A DNA stretch of 64,000 nt, taken from the NCBI RefSeq assembly GCF_028656935.1, contig NZ_JAMDGZ010000052.1:62001-126000 (forward strand), in the 5' to 3' direction. Shown piece after piece: positions 18,832 to 27,968 of the stretch. The notes beneath the pieces are model-generated. The model was not told where the DNA came from, did no database searches, and saw only the letters and a list, made by a program, of their open reading frames with translations. A program made the position numbers and the translations under genes. Origin of the DNA: Pseudomonas rubra (lineage in GTDB: Bacteria; Pseudomonadota; Gammaproteobacteria; Pseudomonadales; Pseudomonadaceae). Positions within the stretch are counted from its first letter, which is position 1; every line of letters begins with the position of its first letter.

Positions 18832-20365
18832 GGCGTACCTGGCGTACCCGGCGCTCTTCCACTGCCACCACGGTCATCTTCCAGTCGTTCCAGACCAGGC
18901 TGTCGCCCACCATAGGCAAGCGATCGAGCAAGCTCATGACCAGGCCCGCCAGGGTCTGGTAATCCTCGGTCGCTTTGGCGGCAAAGCCGGTGCGGGCCTG
19001 GATCTGGCTGAGGTTCAGGGCGCCGCTGACGATAAAGCCCTGCTCGTCCTCGACGATGCCCGGCCCCTCCACTTCACTGGCATCGGGCAGCTCGCCGGCG
19101 ATCGACTCAAGGATGTCGGTCATGGTCAGCACACCGGTGAAGTCACCGAATTCGTTGACCACAAAGGCAATGTGCGTCGACTGGCCGCGCATCTGCTCCA
19201 GGGCATTGAGGATGCTGAAGCTCTCCAGCAAGTTCAGCGGTGTACGCGCCAGGCTCTCGAGGTCGGGCTGGTTGCCGGCCAGCAGTTCCTTGAGCAGTTC
19301 TTTCTTGTGCACGAAGCCCAACGGCTCCTCAATACGACCGTCGCGAATCAGCGGCAGGCGCGAATAGGACGAATGCATCAAAGCAGTACGAATCGCTTCG
19401 GCTGGCTGCGCCAGGTCAATGGCGTCGACCTCGGCGCGCACGGTCATCAAGGTCTTGATCGGCCGCTCGGCAAGGTTTAGCACGCCGCTGATCATCACCC
19501 GTTCACGACGGTCGAACAGCACCTGCTCCTCGCCGCCTTCGACCAGATCGGCAATCTCCTCGCCGACCTCGTCCGCCTCGATCCGCCGCCCGCCCAGCAA
19601 GCGCAATACCGCATGGGCAGTACGCTCACGCAGCGGCCGATGCTGCTGCAGGCTGCGCTTGCGGCGGGCACGGGCCAACTGGTTGAACAGCTCGATGAGG
19701 ATCGAGAAGCCAATGGCCGCGTACAGGTAGCCCTTGGGAATATGGAAGCCCAGGCCTTCGGCGGTAAGGCTGAAGCCAATCATCATCAAGAAGCCCAGAC
19801 ACAGCATGATCACCGTCGGGTGATTGTTGACGAAACGCGTCAACGGCTTGCTGGCAACGATCATGATCCCGATGGAGAACACCACCGCGATCATCATGAT
19901 CGACAACTCTTCGACCATGCCCACCGCGGTGATCACCGCGTCCAGGGAGAACACCGCATCGAGCACCACGATCTGCGCCACGATCGGCCAAAACGCGGCG
20001 TGGCGCAGGCTGCCGTTGTGCTGGGCGACATGCCCTTCGAGGCGCTCGTGCAACTCCATGGTGGCCTTGAACAACAGGAACACACCACCGAAGAGCATGA
20101 TCAGGTCACGACCGGAAAAGCTCTTGCCGAAGATATCGATCAACGGCGCGGTGAGGGTCACCATCCACGAAATACTGGCCAGCAGGCCCAGGCGCATGAT
20201 CAACGCCAGCGACAGGCCGATCACCCGCGCACGGTCGCGCTGATGGGGTGGCAGTTTGTCGGCAAGGATGGCGATAAATACCAGGTTATCGATACCCAGT
20301 ACCAGTTCCAGCACAATCAGCGTGGCAAGGCCCAGCCAGGCCGTGGGGTCGGCTAGCCATTCCAT
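18794..20365 (-). CDS. TerC-family membrane protein with CBS pair and CorC/HlyC domain
   Basis: This 523-residue protein has an N-terminal TerC domain with about seven membrane helices (LVLGIDNLVFIAI, with the acidic residues in VLDAVFSLDAVITAV that mark TerC metal-ion transport proteins), then a cytoplasmic CBS pair (about 300-420) and a C-terminal transporter-associated CorC/HlyC domain (EDEQGFIVSGALNLSQI). It matches the YoaE/YegH architecture of E. coli. The role is probably metal-ion, perhaps manganese, homeostasis; the substrate is inferred from the family. The gene is monocistronic and convergent with rarD, overlapping by 38 bases. Confidence 0.92.
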   Translation of the reverse strand: MEWLADPTAWLGLATLIVLELVLGIDNLVFIAILADKLPPHQRDRARVIGLSLALIMRLGLLASISWMVTLTAPLIDIFGKSFSGRDLIMLFGGVFLLFKATMELHERLEGHVAQHNGSLRHAAFWPIVAQIVVLDAVFSLDAVITAVGMVEELSIMMIAVVFSIGIMIVASKPLTRFVNNHPTVIMLCLGFLMMIGFSLTAEGLGFHIPKGYLYAAIGFSILIELFNQLARARRKRSLQQHRPLRERTAHAVLRLLGGRRIEADEVGEEIADLVEGGEEQVLFDRRERVMISGVLNLAERPIKTLMTVRAEVDAIDLAQPAEAIRTALMHSSYSRLPLIRDGRIEEPLGFVHKKELLKELLAGNQPDLESLARTPLNLLESFSILNALEQMRGQSTHIAFVVNEFGDFTGVLTMTDILESIAGELPDASEVEGPGIVEDEQGFIVSGALNLSQIQARTGFAAKATEDYQTLAGLVMSLLDRLPMVGDSLVWNDWKMTVVAVEERRVRQVRLTPNAAGAAAGA

Positions 20366-20641
20366 GGGCGATCACTCATGTGCAAGAACAGACGGGAAGC
20401 GTCACAAGGACGGGAGAATGGCCGGGACGGCCAGGTACTGGGGGGCTCCGAGAACGAAGTCATATCAACCTGAAATCAATTGGGGATGTGATCCTACAAT
20501 TGCAGCAGGCTTTTCTCACAGCATGAAACTATTTCAAATTCTGTACATCGCAGGGCAAGCACACACAAACTCCGCTGTGGGAGCGAGCTTGCCTCGCGAT
20601 TTTCTTGACTGATCAGCACGAACTGCCGTGCAGCCCGCACC
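20366..20641. other. Intergenic region with REP-like half element
   Basis: No gene was found. From about 20574 to 20600 there is a half REP sequence (GTGGGAGCGAGCTTGCC, then TCGCGAT) of the same class as the repeats elsewhere in the window. The minus-strand promoter of the TerC gene is expected near 20370-20450, but no clear -35/-10 pair was identified. Confidence 0.5.
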
Positions 20642-21172
20642 TCAGCCCTCGGCATCGTGCACGACCACCAGCAGCTGGGCTTGAGCCTCGCCCAGCGAGC
20701 GCAGGCGGTGCGGGGTCTGGGCGTTGAAATACAGGGCATCGCCGCGTTCCAGCACCACCCGCTCAGTCATGAAATCGACTTCCACCTGCCCTTCATGCAC
20801 GAACAGAAATTCTTCACCCAGGTGCTCCTTGAACGAAGCATCGCTGAATTCGTGGGCCGGGCTGATGATGAACGGCAACAGACTGCGGCTGCCGATCTGT
20901 GTAGCCAGTACCGTGTAACCCGGCCCCGCCATAGGCTGGCGCTGGTCGTTGCGCACCAGGCTGTAGCGGGCCTGGCCGGGCTGGTCTTCGGCGAACAGCT
21001 CCTCGACATTGACGTTCAAGGCCCGCGCCAGCTTCAGCGCCGCAGCGATTGACGGGGTGTTCAGGCCACGTTCGACCTTGGACAGGTAACTCTTGGTCAT
21101 GCCCGACAGTTCGGCCAGCGCTTCCAGGGTGATACCCAGTTTTTTTCTCAACAGTTTCAATCGGATAGACAT
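20642..21172 (-). CDS. XRE-cupin transcriptional regulator
   Basis: This 176-residue protein has an N-terminal Cro/CI-type helix-turn-helix (ITLEALAELSGMTKSYLSKVERG, about residues 13-35) and a C-terminal cupin domain (EEFLFVHEGQVEVDF and LERGDALYFNAQTPHRL). This class senses a small metabolite through the cupin fold. I chose ATG 21172, where the HTH fold begins; in-frame upstream ATGs (up to 21223) would extend it into the likely promoter. It is divergent from the aldolase/DapA-like pair, with a palindromic operator between them, so it probably represses both directions. Confidence 0.9.
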   Translation of the reverse strand: MSIRLKLLRKKLGITLEALAELSGMTKSYLSKVERGLNTPSIAAALKLARALNVNVEELFAEDQPGQARYSLVRNDQRQPMAGPGYTVLATQIGSRSLLPFIISPAHEFSDASFKEHLGEEFLFVHEGQVEVDFMTERVVLERGDALYFNAQTPHRLRSLGEAQAQLLVVVHDAEG

Positions 21173-21217
21173 GTAACGCAGTTTTCCCAATGCCATGGGC
21201 ATGTTTTTTCTTGCCAA

Positions 21218-21250
21218 TGACACAATGTGTCATATAGCCTTTGCTGTGTC
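21218..21250. promoter_or_regulatory. Palindromic operator between XRE-cupin regulator and aldolase operon
   Basis: TGACACAATGTGTCA at 21218-21232 is a perfect 7+1+7 palindrome. A second half-site, TGTGTC, follows at 21245-21250. It sits 46 bases upstream of the regulator start and about 85-115 bases upstream of the aldolase start, the expected place for an autoregulatory operator of the adjacent XRE-cupin protein. The assignment is inference. Confidence 0.6.
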
Positions 21251-21332
21251 ATGCGTTTAACCACCCCGTCACCTTCCAAGCAACCGGGGTGGGCAAGCCG
21301 TGACGCCCCATCACGCCACCGAGGATAGCCCC

Positions 21333-22115
21333 ATGGCCAAGACAATGGCACTCCCCAAGGACCAACTGATCCAGAAGGCCCTTCAGCAGATGCAAGGCTC
21401 GCTTGCCGATAATACGTGGACTGTGCGCGAAAAGCTGGCACTGACCTGTCGGATTCTGTTCGATAACGGCCACGATTCCGGCCTCGCCGGGCAGATCAGC
21501 GCCCGTGGCCCACAACCGGGCACCTTCTACACCCAACAACTGGGCCTGGGTTTCGATGAAATCAGCGCCAGCAACCTGTTGCTGGTCAACGAAGACCTGG
21601 AAGTGCTCGAAGGCCAGGGCATGCCCAACCCGGCCAACCGCTTCCACAGCTGGGTATACCGGGCCCGGACGGATGTGAATTGCATCATTCATACCCACCC
21701 CACCCACATCGCCGCCCTGTCGATGCTGGAAGTGCCACTGGCGGTCTCGCACATGGACCTCTGCCCGCTCTACGACGACTGCGCGTTTCTCGAAGCCTGG
21801 CCAGGGGTACCGGTAGGTAACGAAGAAGGCGAAATCATCAGCGCCGCCCTGGGTGACAAGCGCGCGATCCTGCTCTCCCACCACGGCCAGCTGTCGACCG
21901 GCGCCAGCATCGAAGAAGCCTGTGTGATTGCCCAGTTGATCGAGCGCGCGGCCAAGCTGCAACTGCTGGCCATGGCCGCCGGCACGATCAAGCCGATTGC
22001 ACCTGAGCTGGGCCGTGAAGCCCATGACTGGATCTCCCGGCCAAAGCGCCACAGCGCCGCCTTCAACTACTATGCGCGCCAGTGCCTGCGGGTCCATGGC
22101 GACTGCCTGAACTGA
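21333..22115 (+). CDS. Class II aldolase/adducin family protein
   Basis: This 260-residue enzyme has the class II aldolase metal site: HTHPTH at about 130 and SHHGQ further on supply zinc-binding histidines. The DNGHDSGLAGQISAR segment near the N-terminus is typical of the adducin-like branch, which includes fuculose-phosphate aldolases and hydroxy-acid decarboxylases. GAGGAT at 21321 supports ATG 21333. It is followed after 37 bp by a DapA-like aldolase; together they probably degrade a sugar acid or hydroxy-keto acid under control of the divergent cupin regulator. The exact substrate is unknown. Confidence 0.88.
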   Translation: MAKTMALPKDQLIQKALQQMQGSLADNTWTVREKLALTCRILFDNGHDSGLAGQISARGPQPGTFYTQQLGLGFDEISASNLLLVNEDLEVLEGQGMPNPANRFHSWVYRARTDVNCIIHTHPTHIAALSMLEVPLAVSHMDLCPLYDDCAFLEAWPGVPVGNEEGEIISAALGDKRAILLSHHGQLSTGASIEEACVIAQLIERAAKLQLLAMAAGTIKPIAPELGREAHDWISRPKRHSAAFNYYARQCLRVHGDCLN

Positions 22116-22152
22116 TTGCAGCCGTTCTCACTTACCTTGCGGAGCAAAATTC

Positions 22153-23037
22153 ATGTCCAAGACTTTTCACGGCATCATCGGCTACACCATCACTCCGTTC
22201 AGCGCCGACGGCGAACAGCTTGACCTCGAGGCCCTGGGGCACTCCATCGACCGCCTGATCGAGGGCGGCGTGCATGCCATCGCGCCGCTGGGCAGCACCG
22301 GCGAAGGCGCCTACCTGAGCGATCTGGAGTGGCAGCAAGTGGCCCGTTTCAGCCTGGAGCACATTGCCGGGCGAGTGCCGACCATCGTCAGCGTTTCCGA
22401 CCTGACCACCGCCGGGGCGATCCGCCGCGCGCGCTTTGCCCAGGCCCATGGCGCCGATGCGGTGATGGTGCTGCCGGCCGCCTACTGGAAACTCACAGAA
22501 GCAGAAATTCTCGAGCACTACCGCGCCATTGGCGCCAGCATCGAGTTGCCGATCATGCTCTACAACAACCCGGCCACCAGCGGCACCGACATGTCGGTGG
22601 AACTGATCCTGCGCATCGTGCGCGAGGTCAGCAACGTGACCATGGTCAAGGAGAGCACTGGCGATATTCAACGCATGCACAAGTTGCAGCAGCTTGGGGA
22701 GGGTAAGGTGCCCTTCTACAACGGCTGCAATCCGTTGGCCCTGGAAGCCTTCGTGGCCGGTGCCAGCGGCTGGTGCACCGCAGCGCCAAACCTGATCCCG
22801 GCGCTCAACCAGCAGCTGTACCAGGCCGTGCAGGACAATGACTTGAAGGTGGCCAAGGCCGTGTTCTACCGCCAGTTGCCGCTGCTCGAGTTCATCCTCA
22901 AGGGCGGCCTGCCGGCCACCATCAAGGCTGGCCTGAGCATGAGCGGATTGCCGGTCGGTGAACCGCGCAAACCGGTATTTGCCCTGGACCAGTCCGGCCA
23001 GGCGTACTTGCAGGGTTTGCTCAAGCAATTGAGCTAA
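22153..23037 (+). CDS. DapA-family (dihydrodipicolinate synthase/N-acetylneuraminate lyase) aldolase
   Basis: This 294-residue TIM-barrel protein carries the family signatures: GSTGEG (47-52), Y137 in MLYNNPATSG and the Schiff-base lysine K166 in MVKESTGD. Members cleave or form 2-keto acids with pyruvate. Pairing with a class II aldolase and a dedicated regulator argues for a catabolic keto-acid lyase or dehydratase rather than the housekeeping lysine biosynthesis enzyme. A terminator follows directly. Family call firm, substrate open. Confidence 0.92.
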   Translation: MSKTFHGIIGYTITPFSADGEQLDLEALGHSIDRLIEGGVHAIAPLGSTGEGAYLSDLEWQQVARFSLEHIAGRVPTIVSVSDLTTAGAIRRARFAQAHGADAVMVLPAAYWKLTEAEILEHYRAIGASIELPIMLYNNPATSGTDMSVELILRIVREVSNVTMVKESTGDIQRMHKLQQLGEGKVPFYNGCNPLALEAFVAGASGWCTAAPNLIPALNQQLYQAVQDNDLKVAKAVFYRQLPLLEFILKGGLPATIKAGLSMSGLPVGEPRKPVFALDQSGQAYLQGLLKQLS

Positions 23038-23051
23038 CGGCTCATGCACTG

Positions 23052-23081
23052 TCCGGCGCTGGTAACGGCGCCGGATTTTCT
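23052..23081 (+). terminator. Terminator of the aldolase/DapA-like operon
   Basis: A perfect 8-base stem TCCGGCGC / GCGCCGGA with an 8-base loop is followed by TTTTCT, 14 bases after the stop of the DapA-like gene. Confidence 0.85.
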
Positions 23082-23208
23082 GATTCGCCACAGTATCAGG
23101 GAATGCACCTACACCAAGCGTTGAAATCCCATCTGGGTCGCCTCACGCCTCGCTCCTACCATTCGAGGGCCTTACTGGCCAAACCTTCGTAATGACAGGA
23201 CCGTCCCC

Positions 23209-24738
23209 ATGAACATCAGGACTTTTTCAGGCTACACCCTGGGCTTGCTTGCCTCGGCCATGGTGCTCGCCAGCACTGCCAGCGCGGCACCGCTGACCCG
23301 TGACAACGGCGCTGCGGTGGGCGACAACCAGAACTCGCAGACGGCCGGCAGCACTGGCCCCACCCTGCTGCAAGATGTACAACTGATCCAGAAACTGCAG
23401 CGTTTTGGCCGCGAGCGCGTGCCTGAGCGCGTCGTACATGCCCGCGGCACTGGCGTCCACGGTGAATTCGTAGCCTCCAGCGACATCTCCGAACTGACCC
23501 GGGCCAAGGTGTTTACTCCAGGTGAGCGAACCCCGGTGTTCGTGCGTTTCTCCTCCGTGGTCCATGGCCTGCACTCACCGGAAACCCTGCGTGACCCACG
23601 CGGTTTCGCCACCCGTTTCTACACCGCCGATGGCAACTGGGACCTGGTTGGCAACAACTTCCCGACCTTTTTCATTCGCGATGCGATCAAGTTTCCCGAC
23701 ATGGTCCACGCCTTCAAACCCGACCCGCGCAACAACCTTGGCAACGACGCCAGGCGCTTCGACCTGCTCTCGCACATGCCCGAGGCCACCCGCACCCTGA
23801 CCCTGCTCTACTCCAACGAAGGCACGCCGCTGAGCTACCGGCACATGGACGGCAACAGCGTGCATGCCTACAAGTTCGTTAATAACGACGGCGAAACCAC
23901 CTACGTGAAGTTCCGCTGGAAGACCCTGCAAGGCCAGAAGAATCTCAACCCCACCGAAGTGGCCAAGGTACAGGGCCATGACTTCAGCCACATGACCAGC
24001 GACCTCGTCAGCTCGATCAATCGTGGCGACCATCCAAAATGGGATCTGTACATTCAGACCCTCAAGCCCGAGCAATTGGCCGGTTTTGACTTCGACCCAC
24101 TGGACCCAACCAAGATCTGGCCCGATGTGCCCGAGCGCAAAGTCGGACAGATGGTGCTCAATCGCAACGTCAACAACTTCTTCCAGGAAACCGAACAGGC
24201 GGCCCTGGCGCCGTCCAACCTGGTCCCGGGCATCGAGCCGTCGGAAGACCGTCTGTTGCAGGGCCGCCTGTTCTCCTATGCCGATACCCAGATGTATCGG
24301 GTCGGCGCCAATGCCGCCGGCTTACCGATCAACCAGCCCAGGGTCAAGGTCAACAACGGCAACCAGGATGGCGCCCTGAACGCCGGGCGCAGCGTCGGTG
24401 CGGTCAACTACGAGCCAAGCCGGCTGACGCCACGCCCTTCGAGCGATTCCGCGCGCTACAGCCAGTTGCCGTTGAGCGGCAGCACCCAGCAGGCAGGAAT
24501 CGAGCGCCAGCAGAACTTCAAACAGGCCGGTCAGCTGTTTCGCTCCTACGACAGCAAGAACCGCCGTGACCTGATCAACAGCTTCGGTCAGGCACTGGCC
24601 GGCACCGATGATGCCAGCAAGCACATCATTCTTTCCTACCTGTACAAAGCCGATCCGGACTATGGCAAGGGCGTGGCCAAGGTCGCCGGTGGCAACCTGG
24701 TGCGGGTCAAGCAGCTGGCGGCGCAGTTGCAGGACTGA
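23209..24738 (+). CDS. katB: Periplasmic heme catalase KatB type
   Basis: This 509-residue clade catalase has a signal peptide (about residues 1-26, ASTASA before the mature AP). Catalytic H77 (RVVHARGTGVHGEF), N150 (GNNFPTFFIRD) and the heme ligand Y357 (RLFSYADTQMYR) are all present. It decomposes hydrogen peroxide in the periplasm. The length and the exported N-terminus match KatB of Pseudomonas. It is monocistronic: a terminator lies upstream and a convergent AraC gene overlaps its last 32 bases. An OxyR site would be expected upstream, but none was identified by eye. Confidence 0.93.
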   Translation: MNIRTFSGYTLGLLASAMVLASTASAAPLTRDNGAAVGDNQNSQTAGSTGPTLLQDVQLIQKLQRFGRERVPERVVHARGTGVHGEFVASSDISELTRAKVFTPGERTPVFVRFSSVVHGLHSPETLRDPRGFATRFYTADGNWDLVGNNFPTFFIRDAIKFPDMVHAFKPDPRNNLGNDARRFDLLSHMPEATRTLTLLYSNEGTPLSYRHMDGNSVHAYKFVNNDGETTYVKFRWKTLQGQKNLNPTEVAKVQGHDFSHMTSDLVSSINRGDHPKWDLYIQTLKPEQLAGFDFDPLDPTKIWPDVPERKVGQMVLNRNVNNFFQETEQAALAPSNLVPGIEPSEDRLLQGRLFSYADTQMYRVGANAAGLPINQPRVKVNNGNQDGALNAGRSVGAVNYEPSRLTPRPSSDSARYSQLPLSGSTQQAGIERQQNFKQAGQLFRSYDSKNRRDLINSFGQALAGTDDASKHIILSYLYKADPDYGKGVAKVAGGNLVRVKQLAAQLQD

Positions 24739-25738
24739 GCATGCGCTGGCGATAACTGCCGGGGCTCTCGCCGGTCCATTTCTTGAACGCCCGGTGAAAC
24801 GCGCTGGGCTCCTGAAAGCCGGCGTGCTCAGCCACTTCGGCAATACTCAGGTGTGTCTGGCGCAGGCATTCAAAGGCCATGGCCCGGCGCACCTGGTCCT
24901 TGATCTGCTGGTAGGAGCGACCCTCGCGCTCCAGTTGCCGGCGAAAGCTGCTGGGGCTCAGGCCCTGCCGCTCGGCCATGGCCAGCAAGGTCGGCCATTG
25001 ACCGTACTGGCGGGCGCGCAGGTAGCGATAGACCTGGGCGACCTGGCCATTCTGGTTACGGTAGCGAATCACTAGCCATTGCGGCGCGCTGCGCAAAAAG
25101 GTCTTCAGCGCGGCCAGGTCCTGCACCACGGGCAGGCGCAGGTACTCGGCGGCAAATTCGATCTCGGTGCGGCCACAGCCCAGTTGCACGTTGGCGCCCC
25201 ATAGCAAGGGGTCGTCCTCCTGGGCCGGGCGCAGGTCGGTCAACGCCGTGCGGTCGATGACGATGCGCCGCCCGGCCAGCCAGCACAGCAGGCTGATCAC
25301 CAGGGCCAGGAAGGTTTCTTCTGCATAGACCCGGGTCAGCGGATCAGCAATATCACTGTTCAGGCTGACCACGGCACGCGCGCCCTTGACCGTCAGCGTA
25401 GCGCGGATGTCACGCAGGAACAGGGCAAAGTTGTTCAGGCACTGGCGCAAGGCCTTTTCCAGGTTTGGCTCCTGGATCAGGCCACGGCAGATCAGGGCAA
25501 AGCTGCCCAGTGGCATGCCATGGCTGTCGAGATTGAAGAATTCATCGTCAAGGGTCTCGATCAGGATCAGCCACAACCGCGCAAAGGCCGACGCCGGCAC
25601 CCGCGCTGCGGGAATCTGCAGCAGCGCAGGGTCAATGCCGGCACTGCTCAGCAGCGCCGCTGCCCGTTCGGGCTGGGCACGCAGGGCGTGAAGCATGGTG
25701 TGGACAAAGTAGATGGCGACTGTATCGTTTTCCCGCAT
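24707..25738 (-). CDS. AraC-family regulator with arabinose-binding-type N-terminal domain
   Basis: This 343-residue protein belongs to the OruR/ArgR-like AraC branch: a ligand domain (about 20-210) followed by two C-terminal helix-turn-helix motifs (LAMAERQGLSPSSFRRQLEREG and IAEVAEHAGFQEPSAFHRAFKKW). It is divergent from a thiolase/3-hydroxyacyl-CoA dehydrogenase/TetR operon and is the likely activator of it, responding to a fatty or hydroxy acid (inference). Its 3' end overlaps the convergent katB gene by 32 bases. The start is ATG 25738. Confidence 0.9.
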   Translation of the reverse strand: MRENDTVAIYFVHTMLHALRAQPERAAALLSSAGIDPALLQIPAARVPASAFARLWLILIETLDDEFFNLDSHGMPLGSFALICRGLIQEPNLEKALRQCLNNFALFLRDIRATLTVKGARAVVSLNSDIADPLTRVYAEETFLALVISLLCWLAGRRIVIDRTALTDLRPAQEDDPLLWGANVQLGCGRTEIEFAAEYLRLPVVQDLAALKTFLRSAPQWLVIRYRNQNGQVAQVYRYLRARQYGQWPTLLAMAERQGLSPSSFRRQLEREGRSYQQIKDQVRRAMAFECLRQTHLSIAEVAEHAGFQEPSAFHRAFKKWTGESPGSYRQRMLSPATAPPAA

Positions 25739-25755
25739 GGCGGTTTCCGCAAGGG

Positions 25756-25794
25756 TATGGCAAAAAATACCAGTGTCACTGGACAGTTATGGCA
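25756..25794. promoter_or_regulatory. Candidate AraC operator: direct repeats flanking a palindrome
   Basis: TATGGCA occurs at 25756-25762 and again at 25788-25794, 32 bases apart in the same orientation. Between them lies the perfect palindrome CCAGTGTCACTGG (25770-25782). AraC-family activators usually bind direct repeats, so this divergent intergenic region is the expected operator. Function is inferred. Confidence 0.45.
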
Positions 25795-25908
25795 TAGGCC
25801 GGCGCGCAGGCTTTGCCTAGACTCCAAAGCAACCTGAAGGTGGCTGTGGGCAGCATTCTGGCAGAGGCCAGCCCTGCCCCGCCACGCTTTCGCACACTGG
25901 AGTCGACC

Positions 25909-27093
25909 ATGAATACCCCGGACATCTATGTAGTCAGCGCCGTTCGCTCGGCCATCGGCAGTTTTGGCGGCGCGCTCAAGGACCTGCCCCTGGCGGACCT
26001 GGCCAGCAGCGTTACCCGCGCCGCCATCGAGCGCGCAGGCGTGGCGCCGGAGCAGATCGGCCATGTGGTGATGGGCAACGTCATCCCTACCGAGGCACGC
26101 GACGCCTACCTTGCGCGGGTGGCGGCAATGAATGCCGGCATTCCCAAGGAGACCCCGGCCTTCAACGTCAACCGTCTGTGCGGTTCGGGCCTGCAGGCCA
26201 TCGTCTCGGCGGCGCAAAGCCTGCTGCTGGGCGATGCCGAAGCAGTGCTCGCTGCGGGCGCCGAATCCATGAGCCGCGGCCCTTACCTGCTGCTGCAAGC
26301 GCGCTGGGGTGCGCGCATGGGCAATCTGCAAGGTATCGACTACATGCTCGGCATTCTTCACGACCCCTTTGCCGGCTTTCATATGGGCATCACCGCCGAA
26401 AACGTTGCCGAGCGCAATGGCATCACCCGGCAGATGCAGGATGAACTGGCCCTGACCAGCCAGCGCCGTGCGGCCCGGGCAATTGCCGAAGGGCGCTTTG
26501 CCAGCCAGATCGTGCCGATCGAGATCCCCAGCCGCAAAGGCCCGGTGCGTTTCGAGGTGGATGAGCACGTGCGCTTCGACGTGACCGCCGAGCAACTGGC
26601 CGGCATGAAAGCCGCGTTCAAGAAAGACGGCACGGTCACCGCCGGCAATGCCAGCGGCCTGAACGATGGCGCCGGCGCCCTGGTACTGGCCACCGCTGAT
26701 TTCGTCAAACGCCATAACCTCAAGCCACTGGCGCGCCTGGTGGCCTACGCCCATGCAGGGGTCGAGCCCGAGCTGATGGGGCTGGGCCCGGTACCTGCGA
26801 CCCGAAAGGTACTGGATAAGGCCGGCCTGACGGTCGCCGACCTCGACGTGATCGAGTCCAACGAAGCCTTTGCCGCCCAGGCCTGCGCCGTCGCGAGCGA
26901 ACTGGGCTTTGACCCGGAAAAGGTCAACCCCAACGGCTCGGGCATCTCCCTCGGCCATCCGGTCGGTGCCACCGGGGCGATCATCGCCACCAAGGCCATC
27001 CACGAACTGCAGCGCATCCAGGGCCGTTACGCCCTGGCAACCATGTGCATCGGTGGCGGCCAGGGTATTGCCATCGTCTTCGAACGCGTCTGA
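25909..27093 (+). CDS. Acetyl-CoA C-acyltransferase (thiolase)
   Basis: This 394-residue thiolase performs CoA-dependent cleavage of 3-ketoacyl-CoA (or the reverse condensation). The acyl-accepting cysteine is C91 in NVNRLCGSG, H350 lies in GHPVGATG, and C380 in CIGGGQG is the general base. ATG 25909 is preceded by GGAG at 25899; a longer upstream frame is not supported. The gene is first in a three-gene operon with a 3-hydroxyacyl-CoA dehydrogenase and a TetR regulator, which gives two consecutive beta-oxidation steps. Confidence 0.94.
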   Translation: MNTPDIYVVSAVRSAIGSFGGALKDLPLADLASSVTRAAIERAGVAPEQIGHVVMGNVIPTEARDAYLARVAAMNAGIPKETPAFNVNRLCGSGLQAIVSAAQSLLLGDAEAVLAAGAESMSRGPYLLLQARWGARMGNLQGIDYMLGILHDPFAGFHMGITAENVAERNGITRQMQDELALTSQRRAARAIAEGRFASQIVPIEIPSRKGPVRFEVDEHVRFDVTAEQLAGMKAAFKKDGTVTAGNASGLNDGAGALVLATADFVKRHNLKPLARLVAYAHAGVEPELMGLGPVPATRKVLDKAGLTVADLDVIESNEAFAAQACAVASELGFDPEKVNPNGSGISLGHPVGATGAIIATKAIHELQRIQGRYALATMCIGGGQGIAIVFERV

Positions 27094-27108
27094 ACCAAGG
27101 ATTTGAAT

Positions 27109-27957
27109 GTGACTATTGCAAACATTGCGGTGATTGGTGCCGGTACCATGGGCAACGGTATCGCCCAGGTGTGCGCCGTGGCCGGTTACCAGGTCACCCT
27201 GATCGATGTCTCTGACGCAGCGCTGGAGCGCGGTGTGGCCACCCTGCGCAAGAACCTTGAGCGCCAGGTCAGCAAGCAGACCCTGGCCGCCGAAGACGCA
27301 ACCGCTGCCATGGCGCGGATCCGCACCAGTACTGACTACGCGCAGTTGCAAGACGCCGAACTGGTCATCGAAGCGGCGACCGAAAACCTCGAGCTCAAGC
27401 TGCGCATCCTCAAGCAGATTGCCGCCAGCGTCAGCGACCAGTGCGTGATTGCCACCAACACCTCGTCGCTGTCGATTACCCAACTGGGTGCGGCGGTCAG
27501 CCAGCCTGAGCGCTTCATAGGCGTGCACTTCTTCAACCCGGTGCCGATGATGGCCCTGGTCGAGATCATCCGTGGCCTGCAAACCAGCGATGCGACCCAC
27601 GCCAAAGCCCTGGCCCTGGCCGAGAAAGTCGGCAAGACCCCGATCAGTGCCGGCAACCGCCCGGGCTTCGTGGTCAATCGCATCCTGGTACCGATGATCA
27701 ACGAAGCCATTTTTGTGCTTCAGGAAGGCCTGGCCAGTGCCGAAGACATCGACACCGGCATGCGCCTGGGCTGTAACCAGCCGATCGGCCCGTTGGCCCT
27801 GGCCGACCTGATCGGGCTGGATACCTTGCTGGCGATCATCGAAGCCTTCCACGAAGGCTACAACGACAGTAAGTACCGCCCTGCTCCGCTGCTCAAGGAA
27901 ATGGTTGCCGCCGGCTACCTTGGGCGCAAGAGTGGTCGCGGTTTCTTCACTTACTAG
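27109..27957 (+). CDS. 3-hydroxyacyl-CoA dehydrogenase (PaaH/Hbd type)
   Basis: This 282-residue single-function enzyme oxidises (S)-3-hydroxyacyl-CoA with NAD. It has the Rossmann motif IGAGTMGNGIAQVCA at the N-terminus, VIEAATEN, the catalytic histidine in GVHFFNPVPMM, and NRPGFVVNRILVPMINEA. It starts at GTG 27109: AAGGA lies 7 bases upstream, while the in-frame TTG six bases earlier is too close to it. It lies 15 bp after the thiolase, with which it forms the last two beta-oxidation steps for a short or branched acyl-CoA. It ends with GRGFFTY as usual. Confidence 0.94.
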   Translation: MTIANIAVIGAGTMGNGIAQVCAVAGYQVTLIDVSDAALERGVATLRKNLERQVSKQTLAAEDATAAMARIRTSTDYAQLQDAELVIEAATENLELKLRILKQIAASVSDQCVIATNTSSLSITQLGAAVSQPERFIGVHFFNPVPMMALVEIIRGLQTSDATHAKALALAEKVGKTPISAGNRPGFVVNRILVPMINEAIFVLQEGLASAEDIDTGMRLGCNQPIGPLALADLIGLDTLLAIIEAFHEGYNDSKYRPAPLLKEMVAAGYLGRKSGRGFFTY

Positions 27958-27968
27958 GGAAAAGTGCC

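Noticed and set aside
25648..27852. 734-codon minus-strand frame across the thiolase and dehydrogenase genes
   Set aside because: It spans two well-supported genes and an AraC start; no domain is visible. Antisense shadow.
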